A DNA stretch of 64,000 nt from Costus lasius (GCA_027563935.2 CM050450.1:9345957-9409956), one strand, 5' to 3'. Positions 34,000 to 44,744 are shown, numbered from the stretch's first letter. Translations and numbers: made by a program. Notes: generated from the sequence alone by a model not told the origin.

Positions 34000-34497
34000 T
34001 GTTGGAACTTTTAGTGAAAACCCAAAAATTCCAAACTCATTATTTCTTATTTTAATTTTATTTGGGCATTAATTTACTCATTATTAAATTTGCCCATTTA
34101 TTTATTTATTTATTTTATATTCTTAGTGGTAATTAATTAAAACCTAGTCGTCTTAATTAAAATCGTGCGACTGCGGCGCACATTTGGCACTACTAAGAAT
34201 AGTCATTGCGACTTCTTTACATACACATATAGAGTTGTGCACAATGGATATACATTCTGATACGCTCTCTTCTCTCTCATGCATCTTTCTCTTTTGCTGT
34301 CATCGCCGAAAGCTCCTTGTGTTAAACTGCTACACTGATGCGCCGACAGTAGCAGCACCTGGTTGAATCTTCAAGATGAGGATTTCATCCCCGCGAGGGA
34401 CCGAATATTTGCCTAAAGACAGATCTTTGGATCGCCTCCAGGTTTTCTAACTCTAATCATTTCTTTATTTTTGTTAATTATAGGATTAGGAACAACA
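34000..34497. mobile_element. Solo LTR nested in the copia element
   Basis: 498 bp starting TGTTGGAACTTTTAGTG and ending ATTAGGAACAACA (TG...CA with short inverted ends). Flanked by a perfect 5-bp duplication CAAGC (33995-33999 and 34498-34502). It splits the copia frame exactly between NWLV and the following VHLPNG segment. No internal element sequence, so it is best explained as a solo LTR left by LTR-LTR recombination. Confidence 0.9.
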
Positions 34498-34502
34498 CAA
34501 GC

Positions 34503-35713
34503 CAATTGCTCACAATAGTCTTTGTGGTTAATAAACTAACAGAGTGGACCATATTGTCGGTGGCCCCTGTATCAAATATCCAACTTGTTTTTCCTTTAGC
34601 AATAGAGACATGAGAAGTTATACCTGCAAATTCATTTGAGTGTGATGCTAATTCTGTGATGTTGTTGGAGTTGTGATTAGCAAGCAAGGCCATCAAGTTG
34701 TCATGTTGTTCTGCAGTAAGAGTCAAGGTTGTCTTTGCTTCTACATGGTTGGCTTTGGAAGAAAAATTGTTATGCTCTTGCTTATCCGAGGGAGTGCTGA
34801 TCATATTAGTTTTCTGCAGTTTCCTACATATCTCGATCGTATGACCATATATTCCACAATGGTTGCATTTAAGGTTTGCCCTGCATACATCAGATGTATG
34901 ACCAATTTTGTTGCATTTTCCACATCTTGTGTGAGAGTTCTTTAACATATAATTTCTTCCAATCTTCCTCTCGTTGTTCCTCACAGCAAATACCGATGTC
35001 TCATTATGTCCTCCATTGGTATCCACTAACCCACGTTGCTTCTCTTCTTGGATGATTATTGAGTAAACCTTATTTATAGTGGGCAGTGGTTCCATGAGAA
35101 GTATCTGCCCTCTAATTGTAGTGTAAGTATCATTGAGTCCCATAAGAAGCTTCATGACTTTCTGATTTTGATGGTATTGCAGGACTTCCTTCATGGCTTC
35201 GCATGTACATCTTGGAATATCAATCAAGGAGTCACGCTCGTCCCATAGACCCTTGAGTTTAGTATAGTAAGCGCTAAATGCCATATTGCCTTGCTTACTC
35301 TTATATATAGCCTCTTCTATATGAAAGATATGGACACTATTGGGACGCCCATACCGGTCTTTTAGATCACTCCAGATCTCATAAGAATTATCACTATATA
35401 TGATGCTTGCTACAATTTCTTGATTGATGGAATTGAAAATCCAGGATTTTACCAGATTATTGCAACGCTTCCACTGCTGAAGTTCTGTTACTGCATTTTC
35501 TGAAGGCTTCTTTAAGCTTCCGTTGATAAATCCCTCCTTGTTTTTGATGCTAAGAGCCATGAGCATGGCTCGGCTCCATGTATAATAATTTGCGCCGTCA
35601 AGCAGCTGCGTGACGAGTGCAAGACTAGGTTGATCAGAATAGTGGAGGTAGAATGGATCATTCGGATCAGTTGTATTGGTGGTCAGACTAGTAATGTCTC
35701 CTTTTCCTGTCAT
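34503..35713 (-). pseudogene. Copia Gag plus protease (frame open to the solo LTR)
   Basis: ATG at 35711-35713 lies just inside the primer site. Residues 20-110 form the DUF4219/UBN2 Gag core (FYLHYSDQPSLALVTQLLDG, YTWSRAMLMALSIKNK). Two CCHC knuckles follow (CGKCNKIGHTSDVC and CNHCGIYGHTIEIC), then the protease active site WIFDTGATDNMVH. The frame is uninterrupted for about 400 codons but ends inside the solo LTR insertion, separating Gag-protease from the rest of Pol. Confidence 0.9.
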
Positions 35714-35734
35714 GGAGTTATTGCTCTGATACCA

Positions 35735-36003
35735 TGAAAAGAATGAACATGCACAGGAAAGTGAAGAAGATGAATAGGAATTTTGTCTTTGTTATAATTT
35801 GATTCTCCAGTTAAAAAATATTTATAGAACCAATTCGTGACATCATGCTGAATTGGTATTACACGAAAGAACCATATATGACATGCATATACAAGAAATT
35901 AATTAATACAATAAACTGTAAATGTGAAATTATCTGACAGATATTATTTATTCCTATGTTGGCATTGATACTGACATGGAATCGATCTTTGAATATTTTG
36001 ACA
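35735..36003 (-). repeat. 5' LTR of copia element 30651-36003
   Basis: 269 bp, paired with 30651-30919. Confidence 0.93.
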
Positions 36004-36436
36004 AAAACCCAGAGCAGAAGACACCATCTCTCTCCCCGACCTCTCCCACGACGAGCTCAAGTGCCTGCTCGACTTCCTCTACACAGGCAGTTTGCCGGCG
36101 CCCCCCTCGACAACGAATCCTCCTTGTCCTTGTACTACTCCTTGCTCATTGCTTCCGACAAGTACGACATCCCCTTCCTCCGGAAGCAGTGCTGCCGTCA
36201 GATTTTGGCGGCGCTCCACACCTCCACTGTGCTTAACACTCTCCCGACCTCCGACGCCGCGCTGAAGTAGAAGATCATAAACCTGATCATTGACCATGCC
36301 GAGCAGGTGACTCGTGGTCTTCTCCGCCGGCTAGGAAAAGTTCACGCGCAGGACTGCTCATCTGTCTGTTGACATCATGCGAGCATTGCTGACACATAGA
36401 GAGCGGAATGCCACGTCGACTACTAGTTATAGATAG

Positions 36437-36566
36437 TAAAATCTCCAAAAATTACTTATGGATTTATAATTTAACAATTAGTGTCTTATGGAAAAGCTAC
36501 AGTAATTTGTAATAATCTATGATTGTTAGGTATGAGAATGAGCTATTTAGTATGTTACCGGCAAGG
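36437..36566. other. 3' flank of BTB pseudogene
   Basis: Matches the flank of the first intact BTB copy resumed at 23485 (GATTTATAATTTAACAATTA). Ends at the Mutator-like element target site. Confidence 0.55.
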
Positions 36567-36575
36567 CTAATATCT

Positions 36576-37310
36576 GGCTGCGTTTTTACGGAGGGGTGCC
36601 CCTCCGCAAAAATTTGTGGAGGAGTGGGCTAAGATTCGAGACACGAATCTTGAAGCCAGATTCGCACGAATCTTCAAGCTTTGTTTAGTTAAGCGCGGCG
36701 TTATACAATCCCCTCTCCGTGTTATACGAAATCCCGATATATTCACAGCCCGTTATAGCAATCCGTTACGAACTAACTAACCAAGGTTAACTTCAAAAAT
36801 TTTCGTATCCCACCCAACCCGCCCTTACTCTTTACTCTCCTAATTTGTTCCCTAACCCTAACTTTGCTGCTGTGACGATAGTTGTCGCCCGATCTTCTCC
36901 GATGACCTCTGACTCTGTGTTTACGACTTCCGAGGCCTCCGAGTTCCTACTTGGGTCGACCCCTAACTTTGTCTTTTTTGTGCAGTTGACCTCCGACGTC
37001 CTGCGACGACCTGTGACGTCCTGCGACGACCTCCACAAACGTCCCATTGTTGCTTGACGACCTGCGACGGTATACAACTTGTTCTTGTTTGGGCTAGGGT
37101 TTCCTAATCTTCTTTATTTTTTTGAAGGATCTCATGGCGAGTTCCTCCGACGACTCCAATGTTCCTTTAAGGTATAATGTGAGAATTTATCTTATTAATA
37201 CGTACATTGTTGTCTTAATGACCTATTTTTGGTATAACATGCGTGGAAAATTGGTATAACAGCAAACCACTTTCATGATATTTGCATAATTTGTATTGTG
37301 CGTGAATCTG
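36576..37310. repeat. Left terminal inverted repeat of the Mutator-like element
   Basis: Pairs with 42689-43458. Contains GTTATACGAAATCCCGATAT near the end, a GC-rich Cys/Arg-like segment with CCTGCGACGACCT repeats (37000-37070) and the start codon and first exon of the internal gene (37134-37171). Confidence 0.88.
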
Positions 37311-37845
37311 ACACTACACAGACACGGTATAACACTTGACAGACATGGTATAACACTGCACATACAAGGTATAACAAGACCTAAATTTCGTATAATATTG
37401 CACAGACATGGTATAATACTTCACAGACATGGTATAACACTGCACAGACTGGTATAACACTTGACAGACATGGTATAACACTACACATACATGGTATAAC
37501 ATGATCTAAATTTCGTATAACACTGCACAGACATGGTATAACACTTCACAAACATGGTATAACAGCATCCCAAACACGGTATAACACTGCACAGGCATGG
37601 TATAACACTTCACAGACACGGTATAACACTTGACAGACATGGTATAACACTGCCCATACATGGTATAACAAGACCTAAATTTCGTATAATATTGCACATA
37701 CATGGTATAACACTTCACAGACATGGTATAACACTTTACAAACATTGTATAACACTTCACATACATGGTATAACACCATCCTAGACACGGTATAACACTG
37801 CACAGACATGGTATAACACTTCACAGACATGGTATAACAACATCT
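37229..37845. repeat. Minisatellite 1 in intron 1: GGTATAAC units, about 21 bp
   Basis: Roughly 28 imperfect tandem units such as GGTATAACACTGCACAGACA and GGTATAACACTTCACAGACA, with intermixed CTAAATTTCGTATAA variants. It fills the intron between exon 1 (ending AAG|GTATAATG) and exon 2. The open frames in it are repeat artefacts. Confidence 0.9.
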
Positions 37846-39112
37846 CATTTTTGTTTAATAGCTTCACCTTTTGAGTTCGTCATGTTAATATAGTTCTAAC
37901 TTTTTTAACAGTAGGTTCATGTGTACAATGAGGGCTACTCATGAAAGGCCCCCTCATGAAAGCCCCCATCATGAAAGCCCATCTGATAGCTCTTCAGACG
38001 AAAAGGAGTATCACTATAAGGGGGCCAAACCTCGTCGGGTACTGAGTAGATGCTCCTTGAGCCGGATTCACACATTTGTCAACATAGTGGAAGGGGGTGA
38101 GGCTATTAAACGACTGCTCCTACAGACCCCCTTTGGACATTTGCTGCAAAGACCATCCGTTTCCTTGGATATGATTGCTGTGGAATATTTGCAGTCTATA
38201 TGGGATGGTAACAGAAGAGGATTCAACATTAATAGCAATTTTGTGCCCTTCTCGGTGAAGGATGTATCAATCATCCTTGGTCTCCCATGGGTTAGGGAGC
38301 TAGTTAGATGGGACACTGACCGACCATCTACCACATTTTTTAAGGAAGAATTTGATGGGAAGTTACCAAACACAAAAGTCATTGAAGGAAAATTGAAAGT
38401 TATCTGTTCACAAGGCCTGGCGGGAAACAAGGAGAGGCTCACAAGATTGGTCATCTTGTATCTCTTTTGTTATTTTTTATTTAGTCGCCTGACATACAAC
38501 TTGGATGCGGGACTTGTATGTTTTGTAGAAGACCTCTCAAAATTGGCTGAGTACAATTGGGCAGAGGCTGTACATAATTTTCTGTGCACGGAATTGACCT
38601 CCAGCTCAAAGAAGAAGGGACGTGGATTTGTTGGTTGTGTGATAGTTCTTGGTGTAAGTATTCTCAATATCTAAACTTGTATTTCAAACATAGTTAAGTT
38701 AATGATAAGTTATTAATTTATTTATTCTTTTTTGTAGAGTTGGTTTTATGAGCATACCAACTTGTATATAGATAGTAAGGTGGAGGGAGTACACCCTCGG
38801 TTGTTCCATTGGCCCAATGTGAAACTACCTCGACGGACAATATATTTCAAAAATTGTGCCAAATTAAATGAAGATGCAATAAGATGTTTATTTGTAAGTG
38901 TTTAAGTTAGTTGAAGTTAGAGTTTCTAATACTAATTACAATTGCAGATTATTTTTGAACTTGAGGAAGGAGGTAAAGTGGAGCGTGAGGTTGTACATAG
39001 TTTACTTGCATTAGTACCAGCCCATGAGGAAGCTGGTGTTGCGGGCCCATCCCATAGTCAAATAGACATCCTCTCTATTCTTGGCCCTGTAAGTATATAA
39101 TATGATAACATG

Positions 39113-39840
39113 CTTTCTGAACTTGGTATAACATGACCGAAACTTGGTATAACATGACTAAAACTTAGTATAACAGCCTTCTGAACTTGGTATAACATGG
39201 CCGAAACTTGGTATATTATGACTGAAACTTAGTATAACAGCCTTCTGAACTTGGTATAACATGACCGAAACTTGGTATAACATGACTGAAACTTAGTATA
39301 ACAGCCTTCTGAACTTGGTATAACATGACTGAAACTTAGTATAACAGCCTTCTGAACTTGGTATAACATGGCCGAAACTTGGTATATCATGACTGAAACT
39401 TAGTATAATAGCCTTCTGAACTTGGTATAACATTGCCGAAACTTGGTATAACATGACTAAAACTTAGTATAACAGCCTTCTGAACTTAGTATAACATGAC
39501 CGAAACTTGGTATAACATGACTGAAACTTAGTATAACAGCCTTCTGAACTTGGTATAACATGGCCGAAACTTGGTATAACATGACTGAAACTTAGTATAA
39601 CAGCCTTCTGAACTTGGTATAACATGGCCTAAACTTGGTATAACATGACTGAAACTTAGTATAACAGCCTTCTGAACTTGGTATAACATGGTCGAAACTT
39701 GGTATAACATGACTGAAACTAAGTATAACAGCCTTCTGAACTTGGTATACCATGACTGAAACTTAGTATAACAGCCTTCTGAACTTGGTATAACATGTAT
39801 GAAACTTGGTATAACATGATTGAAACTTAGTATAACAACA
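39113..39840. repeat. Minisatellite 2 in intron 4: higher-order GGTATAAC array
   Basis: About 34 units of about 21 bp arranged mostly in a three-unit cycle of about 63 bp: AACTTGGTATAACATGGCCG, AACTTGGTATAACATGACTG, AACTTAGTATAACAGCCTTC. The cycle repeats about 11 times with one- or two-unit skips. Same orientation as minisatellite 1. Confidence 0.9.
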
Positions 39841-41384
39841 TCCCATTATATTCATACTGCTGTTAGATCATGTGTTATACGATACTGACAGTTTTGTGTT
39901 AATTTTGTGTGTAGAGACATGAAGAAATTTTGAACTTGAAATCGGAATTGTGTATAGTTATAGAGGAAATTAATAAATTAAAGAATGAAATCATTCAACT
40001 GGAGAATGAAAAATATTTGCTTAAAGATGAAGCTGCTGAGAAGGATACTGAGATTTGTAGCATCAAGGCCGGTTTTAGCTTGGAGGTGGCGGACTTGCAA
40101 AAAAAATTGAGGAGCTAGTCCAGGAAAATAAAAAAACTGAGAGCAGAGATTGAAATGCTACAAAATAAGAATGAGGAAGAGTTGAGCTGGAGTGAGGAAG
40201 ATGACAAGTCGGCCCCTGGGGGTGAGGAAGCTGAGACGTCTGCCCTGATGACTGAGGTACTGAAAAAGAAAAGATTAAAAAGGGTTTCATGTTTTCTTCT
40301 CACCCCTTACACGCAACAAAAGAAGAAGAAGAAGGCTATGGAATCAGAGGTAAGACCATTAACACAAAACTTCTATACATCATTGTAAACATAGGCGAAA
40401 GCCTTAATTTTAACATAAGAATTTGTAATTTTTTTCCAGCCAGTGGAGGTAGATGAAAATGCAGAATCTGCACCCCAGGTTGATAAGGTATGGTGCTATA
40501 AATAGTATTTACAACAATTGTATATATCTGGTAGCATTGACATATGTGAGTATTTTGATAGATTTTTCTTGCTTCTTTAGTATCTAAATAAACGGGACTA
40601 CTGTGGTCGGGATATAATACCTGACAATATCAAATCGCAGCTAGAATTTTATTTATCCTTGGAAGATCATTCTGTTATTGAAAACATTTCGAAAATCCAT
40701 GTATGTGACATTCTCTTCGGAGACCTAGTTATTGATGCGGTAAGCATATATGGAATACACCATCTTTGTATATTTGGTTCCTTTTCCCTAATGGACTTGT
40801 ATAAATTATTTGTAGGCTATAGATCTGTATGCATCACTCCTCATCCGAAGATGCATGGCTAATAAGAAAAACTTTAAATCCTTTGCTTACATCCCACTAC
40901 ATGTCCTTCAATTTCAAAAGCTTAGAGCATTTGAATAATGCGACAATAAGATATGTTCGCACAATATTCACCCCCGTATGCCACAATAAGCACTGGTTTC
41001 TGATTGTTGTGGATGTACGTGGGAAACGTGTACAGTGCTATAATTCATTGTCCCCTTCCAAGGTAGTTGAGGGTCATGTTAAAAGATATGTGAGTATATA
41101 TCTGATCCTGTTATACCATATTCCTTTCGTATTCTATTGTTATCTCTTAACATTATTTTGTACATTGTTCTGTTAAACAACTTGAGATACTGCAGTTTCA
41201 TCTCTCCTTCTAATCTGGTGGAAAGAAGGAAATTGCTTCCTGGCCATTGAAATGGGAGGTCTGCCCGCAACAAGATGGGGAGAGTGTAGACTGTGGGGTA
41301 TTTGTCCTCAAATTTATCGACTACCTATCTAGAGGGGTACCGTTTGATTTCACATGTCAAAACATGCCAAGATTGAGGGCCCTG

Positions 41385-41510
41385 GTTAGTTTAGAACTAT
41401 TCTAAGGAAAGTTACTCGCTGTAGATTAAAAGACACTGTACATTTATACTCATGTATATTCAACCACTGTACATTCATACTCATGTATATTCAATATATG
41501 TAAAAGCCGG
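41385..41510. other. Short region between the convergent gene halves
   Basis: Contains a tandem pair CCACTGTACATTCATACTCA / TGTACATTTATACTCATG near 41438-41495. No coding. Confidence 0.4.
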
Positions 41511-41511
41511 T

Positions 41512-41960
41512 CTTGTTATACCATGTTCTTGGTATAATATGCAATGTTGTGCAATGATCTGTGCCTTGTTATACTAATTATGGTCTTGTTATACCATGTT
41601 GTGTAGTGTTATACCATGTCTCTTCAGTGTTATACAAAATGGAGGTCATGTTATACCATGTATGTGCAGGATTATACCATGTCTCTTCAGTATTATACGA
41701 AATTCTGGTCTTGTTATACCATGTTTGTGCAGTGTTATACCATGTCTCTTCAGTGTTATATGAAATTCTGGTCTTGTTATACCATGTCTATGCAGTGTTA
41801 TACAAAATGGAGGTCATGTTATACCATGTCTGTGCAGGATTATACCATGTCTCTTCAGTGTTATACGAAATTTTGGTCTTGTTATATCATGTTGTGCAGT
41901 GTTATACCATATCTCTTTAGTGTTATACGAAATTCTGGTCTTGTTATACCATGTCTCTTC
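41512..41960. repeat. Minisatellite 3: inverted orientation, GTTATACC units
   Basis: About 20 units of about 21 bp such as GTTATACCATGTCTCTTCAG and GTTATACGAAATTCTGGTCT, the reverse complement type of minisatellites 1 and 2. It belongs to the right, oppositely oriented half of the element. Confidence 0.9.
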
Positions 41961-42085
41961 AGAGATACACATAACACACTGTATAGGAAAATACTATTTA
42001 CATGATATAAGTAGATACATATAACACAATGTATAGGACAATACTATTTACATGGTATAACAAACAAATGATTGTCATTTACAAT

Positions 42086-42343
42086 CTACATACGACCATA
42101 TTCCGACATTAAACAACCTCTAAATAGCTCCAGACTAATTTGTGCCCTCATAGCTGGGATCTGCTTTTGGGAGAAGTTAAACTTTTTACTAGAAACGAGA
42201 CATTCCATGAACTTCACCACAAAAACTCCACAATCAACTAGATTATCTTGCTTTGGGCAATCAGCATCTCATATCCGTTCATAATCTGCTATAGAAAATT
42301 TTCCTTTAGTCTGTACACTCAAATGGGTGTCTAAAAGTTTTAC
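42086..42343 (-). pseudogene. Second Ulp1-like protease C-terminal exon, convergent
   Basis: On the minus strand, after a TTATTTATGCAG acceptor (42344-42355), this exon reads VKLLDTHLSVQTKGKFSIAD, then DADCPKQDNLVDCGVFVVKF and MECLVSSKKFNFSQKQIPAM, ending at a TAG (42086-42088). The Q-x(n)-DCGVFV pattern matches the Gln and Cys of the C48 protease catalytic site, as at 41290-41330 on the plus strand. An in-frame TGA sits just before DADCPKQ. Upstream on this strand the only other coding piece is the mirrored exon 1 in the right TIR, whose start codon is ATA, not ATG. So the right half looks like a strongly deleted second copy of the same gene. Confidence 0.75.
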
Positions 42344-42464
42344 CTGCATAAATAATAGCACAACAGATTATAAAACTTCAACATAGGAAAACTAGTCATG
42401 CATAACAAATATACTAAACACTCACATATGCATTCGCAACAAATATACTAAACACCTAAATGGA

Positions 42465-42625
42465 ATGCTGTTATACCAAGTTTGAAGCATGTTATACCAA
42501 AAAATGGGATGTTGTTATACTATGTTTGAGACATGTTATGCCAAAATGGGATGCTTTAATACCAAGTTTGAGGCATGTTATACCATGATGAGGAGCTGTT
42601 ATACTAAGTTTCAGGCATGTTATGC
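42465..42625. repeat. Minisatellite 4: GTTATACCA units in the right half
   Basis: Units such as GCTGTTATACCAAGTTTGA and CATGTTATACCAAAAAATGG. Orientation as minisatellite 3. Two more isolated units at 42733-42770 lie in the right TIR. Confidence 0.85.
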
Positions 42626-42688
42626 GTACAATTGATACTATCAGAAGAATTAGCAACTAACATCTTCCTTTTAAGACTATTTCCCAAA

Positions 42689-43458
42689 CAGATTCACGCA
42701 CAATACAAATTATGCAAATATCATCAAAGTTGGTTGCTGTTATACCAATTTTCCACACATGTTATACCAAAAATAGATCATTAATACAACAATGTACGTA
42801 TTAATAAGATAAATTCCGACATTATACCTTAAAGGAACATTGGAGTCGTCGGAGGAGCTCGCTATGAGATCCTGCAAAAAAAAATAAAGAAGATTAGGAA
42901 ACCCTAGCCCAAACAAGAACAAGTCGTATACCGTCGCAGGTCGTCAAGCAACAATGGGACGTTTGTGGAGGTCGTCGCACTTCATCGGAGGTCGTCGCAG
43001 GACGTCGGAGTTGGTAGCAGGACGTCGGAGGTCGACTGCATAAAAAACACAAAGTTAGGGGTCGACCCGAGCAGGCACTCGGAGGCCTTGGAAGTCGTAA
43101 ACACAGAGTAGAAGGTGGTCGGAGAAGATCGGGCGACAACTATCGTCACAGCAGCAAAGTTAGGGTTAGGGAACAGATTAGGAGAGCAAAGAGTAAGGGC
43201 GGGTTGGGTCGGGCGGGTTGGGCAGGATGCGAAAATTTTCGGAGTTAACCCTGGTTAGTTAGTTCGTAACGGATTGCTATAACGGGCTGCGAATATATCG
43301 GGATTTCGTATAACACGGAGAGGGGATCGTATAACGCCGCACTTAACTAAACAAAGCTTGAAGATTCGTGCGAATCGGGCTTCAAGATTTGTGTCTCGAA
43401 TCTCAGCTCACTCCTCCGCAAATTTTGCGGAGGGGCACCCCTCCAAAAAACGCAGCCA
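42689..43458. repeat. Right terminal inverted repeat of the Mutator-like element
   Basis: Inverted copy of 36576-37310. The mirrored first exon has ATAGCGAGCTCCTCC where the left has ATGGCGAGTTCCTCC, so the start codon is lost on this side. Confidence 0.88.
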
Positions 43459-43467
43459 CTAATATCT

Positions 43468-44259
43468 TTATCAAAACAATATATTAAGTTCTCAAATATT
43501 TCCAACTTCTTAAAACTTAGTATTTATCAAATTTTTACTAGTGCTCAAAAGTCTGAATCAAAGCTAATAAAAAATTAAATATTTATCAAAGCAAATATAA
43601 AAATCATCTAAAATTGAATAATTAACCAAAGAAATACTCATTTAGACCTCAAAAATGCTGAATATTTATCAAACTCAAATATTCATAAACTCAAAATATT
43701 CACTAAATTCAAATATTCATGCTAAAGACCAAATATATACTAAAAACCTAAATGTTTATAAAAATGTAATTATATATTAAAGCTAAATAATTATTCCTAA
43801 ATTTTATATTAAATTAAATAGATTTTCACAATCCATTTTAAATCCAAATGCTTATTTTCAAATATTTTAAATCAAATAAATATTCATAAGTCATTCTTAT
43901 CAAATATTTTTTATTAAGTCATTTCTTGGGTAATAACCATTGGGCTAAATATTTATTAAATTATATTATATTTCAACCATGTGTGTTATGCTATCTACGA
44001 GTAATTAACAATAAATATTTATATGTATTAACAGCTATAACCCACAAAAAATTTTATATAATCATACTATATCCATCATATTTATTCATACTCTTTCACA
44101 TAACAATTTTTTACCCTACAATATAGTAAAATTATATAATTTACTTTGTGTTCAAGTAACATTGTTCTATAGTATAATCTTAATTTTATCTTTAAAGCTT
44201 CTAAGATTATTAATTAATTTGCCCATTATATTTCATTGAATTGATTCATGTTCTCACCC
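43468..44259. other. AT-rich non-coding sequence
   Basis: Strongly AT-rich with recurring AATATTTATCAAA-like words. No gene or element recognised. Confidence 0.4.
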
Positions 44260-44605
44260 CAATAGTCATGCTTTCCATAACCATCTATCAAAGAGTAATC
44301 AGTATAAATGATGATAATTTTATGATACTCTACCAACACCATTCTTATTGATACTAACTGAAATTTAGTTATTTAAAAAAAATTAAAAAAAATATTATGA
44401 TAGATTAAAATAATAAGAGAATATTTTCAAGCAATAGATGACAAAGAGAGTTGACGATACCCTTGAACAAAGAACACAATTTTATTATGCTTACACCCAA
44501 TCAAAACCAAAATGTTTCCAAGGACAAGTGGTTAGATTGTCACTCTTGATGCCCTACACTTTTTAAGGAACACATGAGAGCTTTTTATCATATTAGTTTT
44601 TGTTC
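44260..44605. repeat. Duplicated BTB upstream flank, block 2 (third copy)
   Basis: Closely matches 9345-9610 and 23815-24035. Here it precedes a BTB gene, giving the likely original arrangement. Confidence 0.8.
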
Positions 44606-44697
44606 ACCCACGTTAGAGGCAATAAAGATCTTCCTATAAATAACTATATAATTCTCTGTTGTAGTTAATGAGGAATATCAAGAGTCGTAATATTCCT

Positions 44698-44744
44698 TAT
44701 AAATAGCTATGTAATTCTCTGTATAGATCTATGCAGCAATTCGA
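44698..44744 (+). promoter_or_regulatory. TATA box and 5' leader of BTB gene
   Basis: TATAAATA at 44698-44705 followed by GCTATGTAATTCTCTGTA and a leader ending GCAATTCGA before the ATG at 44745. Confidence 0.65.

Larger units (their letters stand above)
30651..36003 (-). mobile_element. Ty1/copia retrotransposon inside BTB exon 3
   Basis: 5,353 bp. LTRs of 269 bp at 30651-30919 and 35735-36003, both TGAAAAGAATGAACATG... ...GAATATTTTGACA, differing at about four sites. The 5-bp target-site duplication is AAAAC (30646-30650 and 36004-36008). Primer site TGGTATCAGAGCAA on the minus strand (35721-35734); purine tract AACTTGAGGGGGAG next to the 3' LTR (30920-30933). Gag and pol read on the minus strand, with a solo LTR (34000-34497) inserted between protease and integrase. 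Confidence 0.95.
30004..36436 (+). pseudogene. BTB/POZ gene interrupted by a copia element
   Basis: Exon 1 30004-30162 (MGCCFICNSLDNGF), GC-AG intron 1, exon 2 30242-30403 (LERMKERDKILEEKVSFLDA, TDILVKPGTGQPILAHRALL), exon 3 starting at 30599 (AAKSEILRTMLLADD). Exon 3 is cut by a copia element at 30651-36003 with target-site duplication AAAAC and resumes at 36004. Independent lesions exist: a TGA directly after LLADD that would be present even without the insertion, an extra base near 36100 (GCGCCCCCCTCGAC), and a TAG replacing a Gln/Lys-region codon near 36268. The last codon of exon 1 is ATG instead of AAG. Dead gene, but promoter and first two exons look intact. Confidence 0.88.
37134..41384 (+). 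pseudogene. Plant-mobile-domain-like / Ulp1-like protease gene of the Mutator-like element
   Basis: Proposed exons: 37134-37171, 37912-38653, 38738-38893, 38948-39088, 39915-40349, 40440-40487, 40581-40739, 40816-41089, 41196-41384, with GT-AG introns; the phases of the first four join perfectly. The N-terminal part is Ser/His/Glu-rich; exon 2 (NFVPFSVKDVSIILGLPWVR, FLCTELTSS) resembles the DUF1985/plant-mobile-domain type. Exon 5 is a coiled coil (NKLKNEIIQLENEKYLLKDE). Exons 8-9 form a Ulp1/C48 peptidase with likely catalytic residues His (NKHWFLIVVD), Asp (VVDVRGKRV), Gln (CPQQDGES) and Cys (VDCGVFVLKF). A stop and indels at A-runs near 40110 and a frame change near 40890 suggest decay. 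The promoter and exon 1 lie inside the TIR. Confidence 0.72.
36576..43458. mobile_element. Mutator-like element with long TIRs carrying PMD/Ulp1-like gene
   Basis: 6.88 kb. The two ends are inverted copies over about 735-770 bp (36576-37310 and 42689-43458), starting GGCTGCGTTTTT and containing GGAGGGGTGCCCCTCCGC. The 9-bp target-site duplication is CTAATATCT (36567-36575 and 43459-43467), the length typical of Mutator-like elements. No MURA-type transposase is seen. Instead the interior has a multi-exon gene combining a plant-mobile-domain-like region and a Ulp1 (C48) protease, plus a second convergent Ulp1 fragment and four GGTATAAC repeat arrays. The layout recalls Ulp1-carrying Mutator-like elements known in plants. 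Confidence 0.88.

Noticed and set aside
37314..37766. Minus-strand open frames with repeated CYTMSVK-like peptides
   Set aside because: They are translations of the 21-bp GGTATAAC minisatellite (unit length divisible by three keeps the frame open), inside an intron of the Mutator-like gene.
39528..39710. Minus-strand repetitive open frame (FQSCYTKF-like)
   Set aside because: Translation of the higher-order minisatellite in intron 4, not a gene.
37229..41960. CRISPR-like regular repeats
   Set aside because: Plant nuclear context, contiguous units without unique spacers, no cas genes. They are minisatellites.
41561..42005. Two overlapping plus-strand frames with LYHVSSVLYE / CYTMSLQCYT repeats
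   Set aside because: Both frames are open because of the 21-bp repeat; no independent support.
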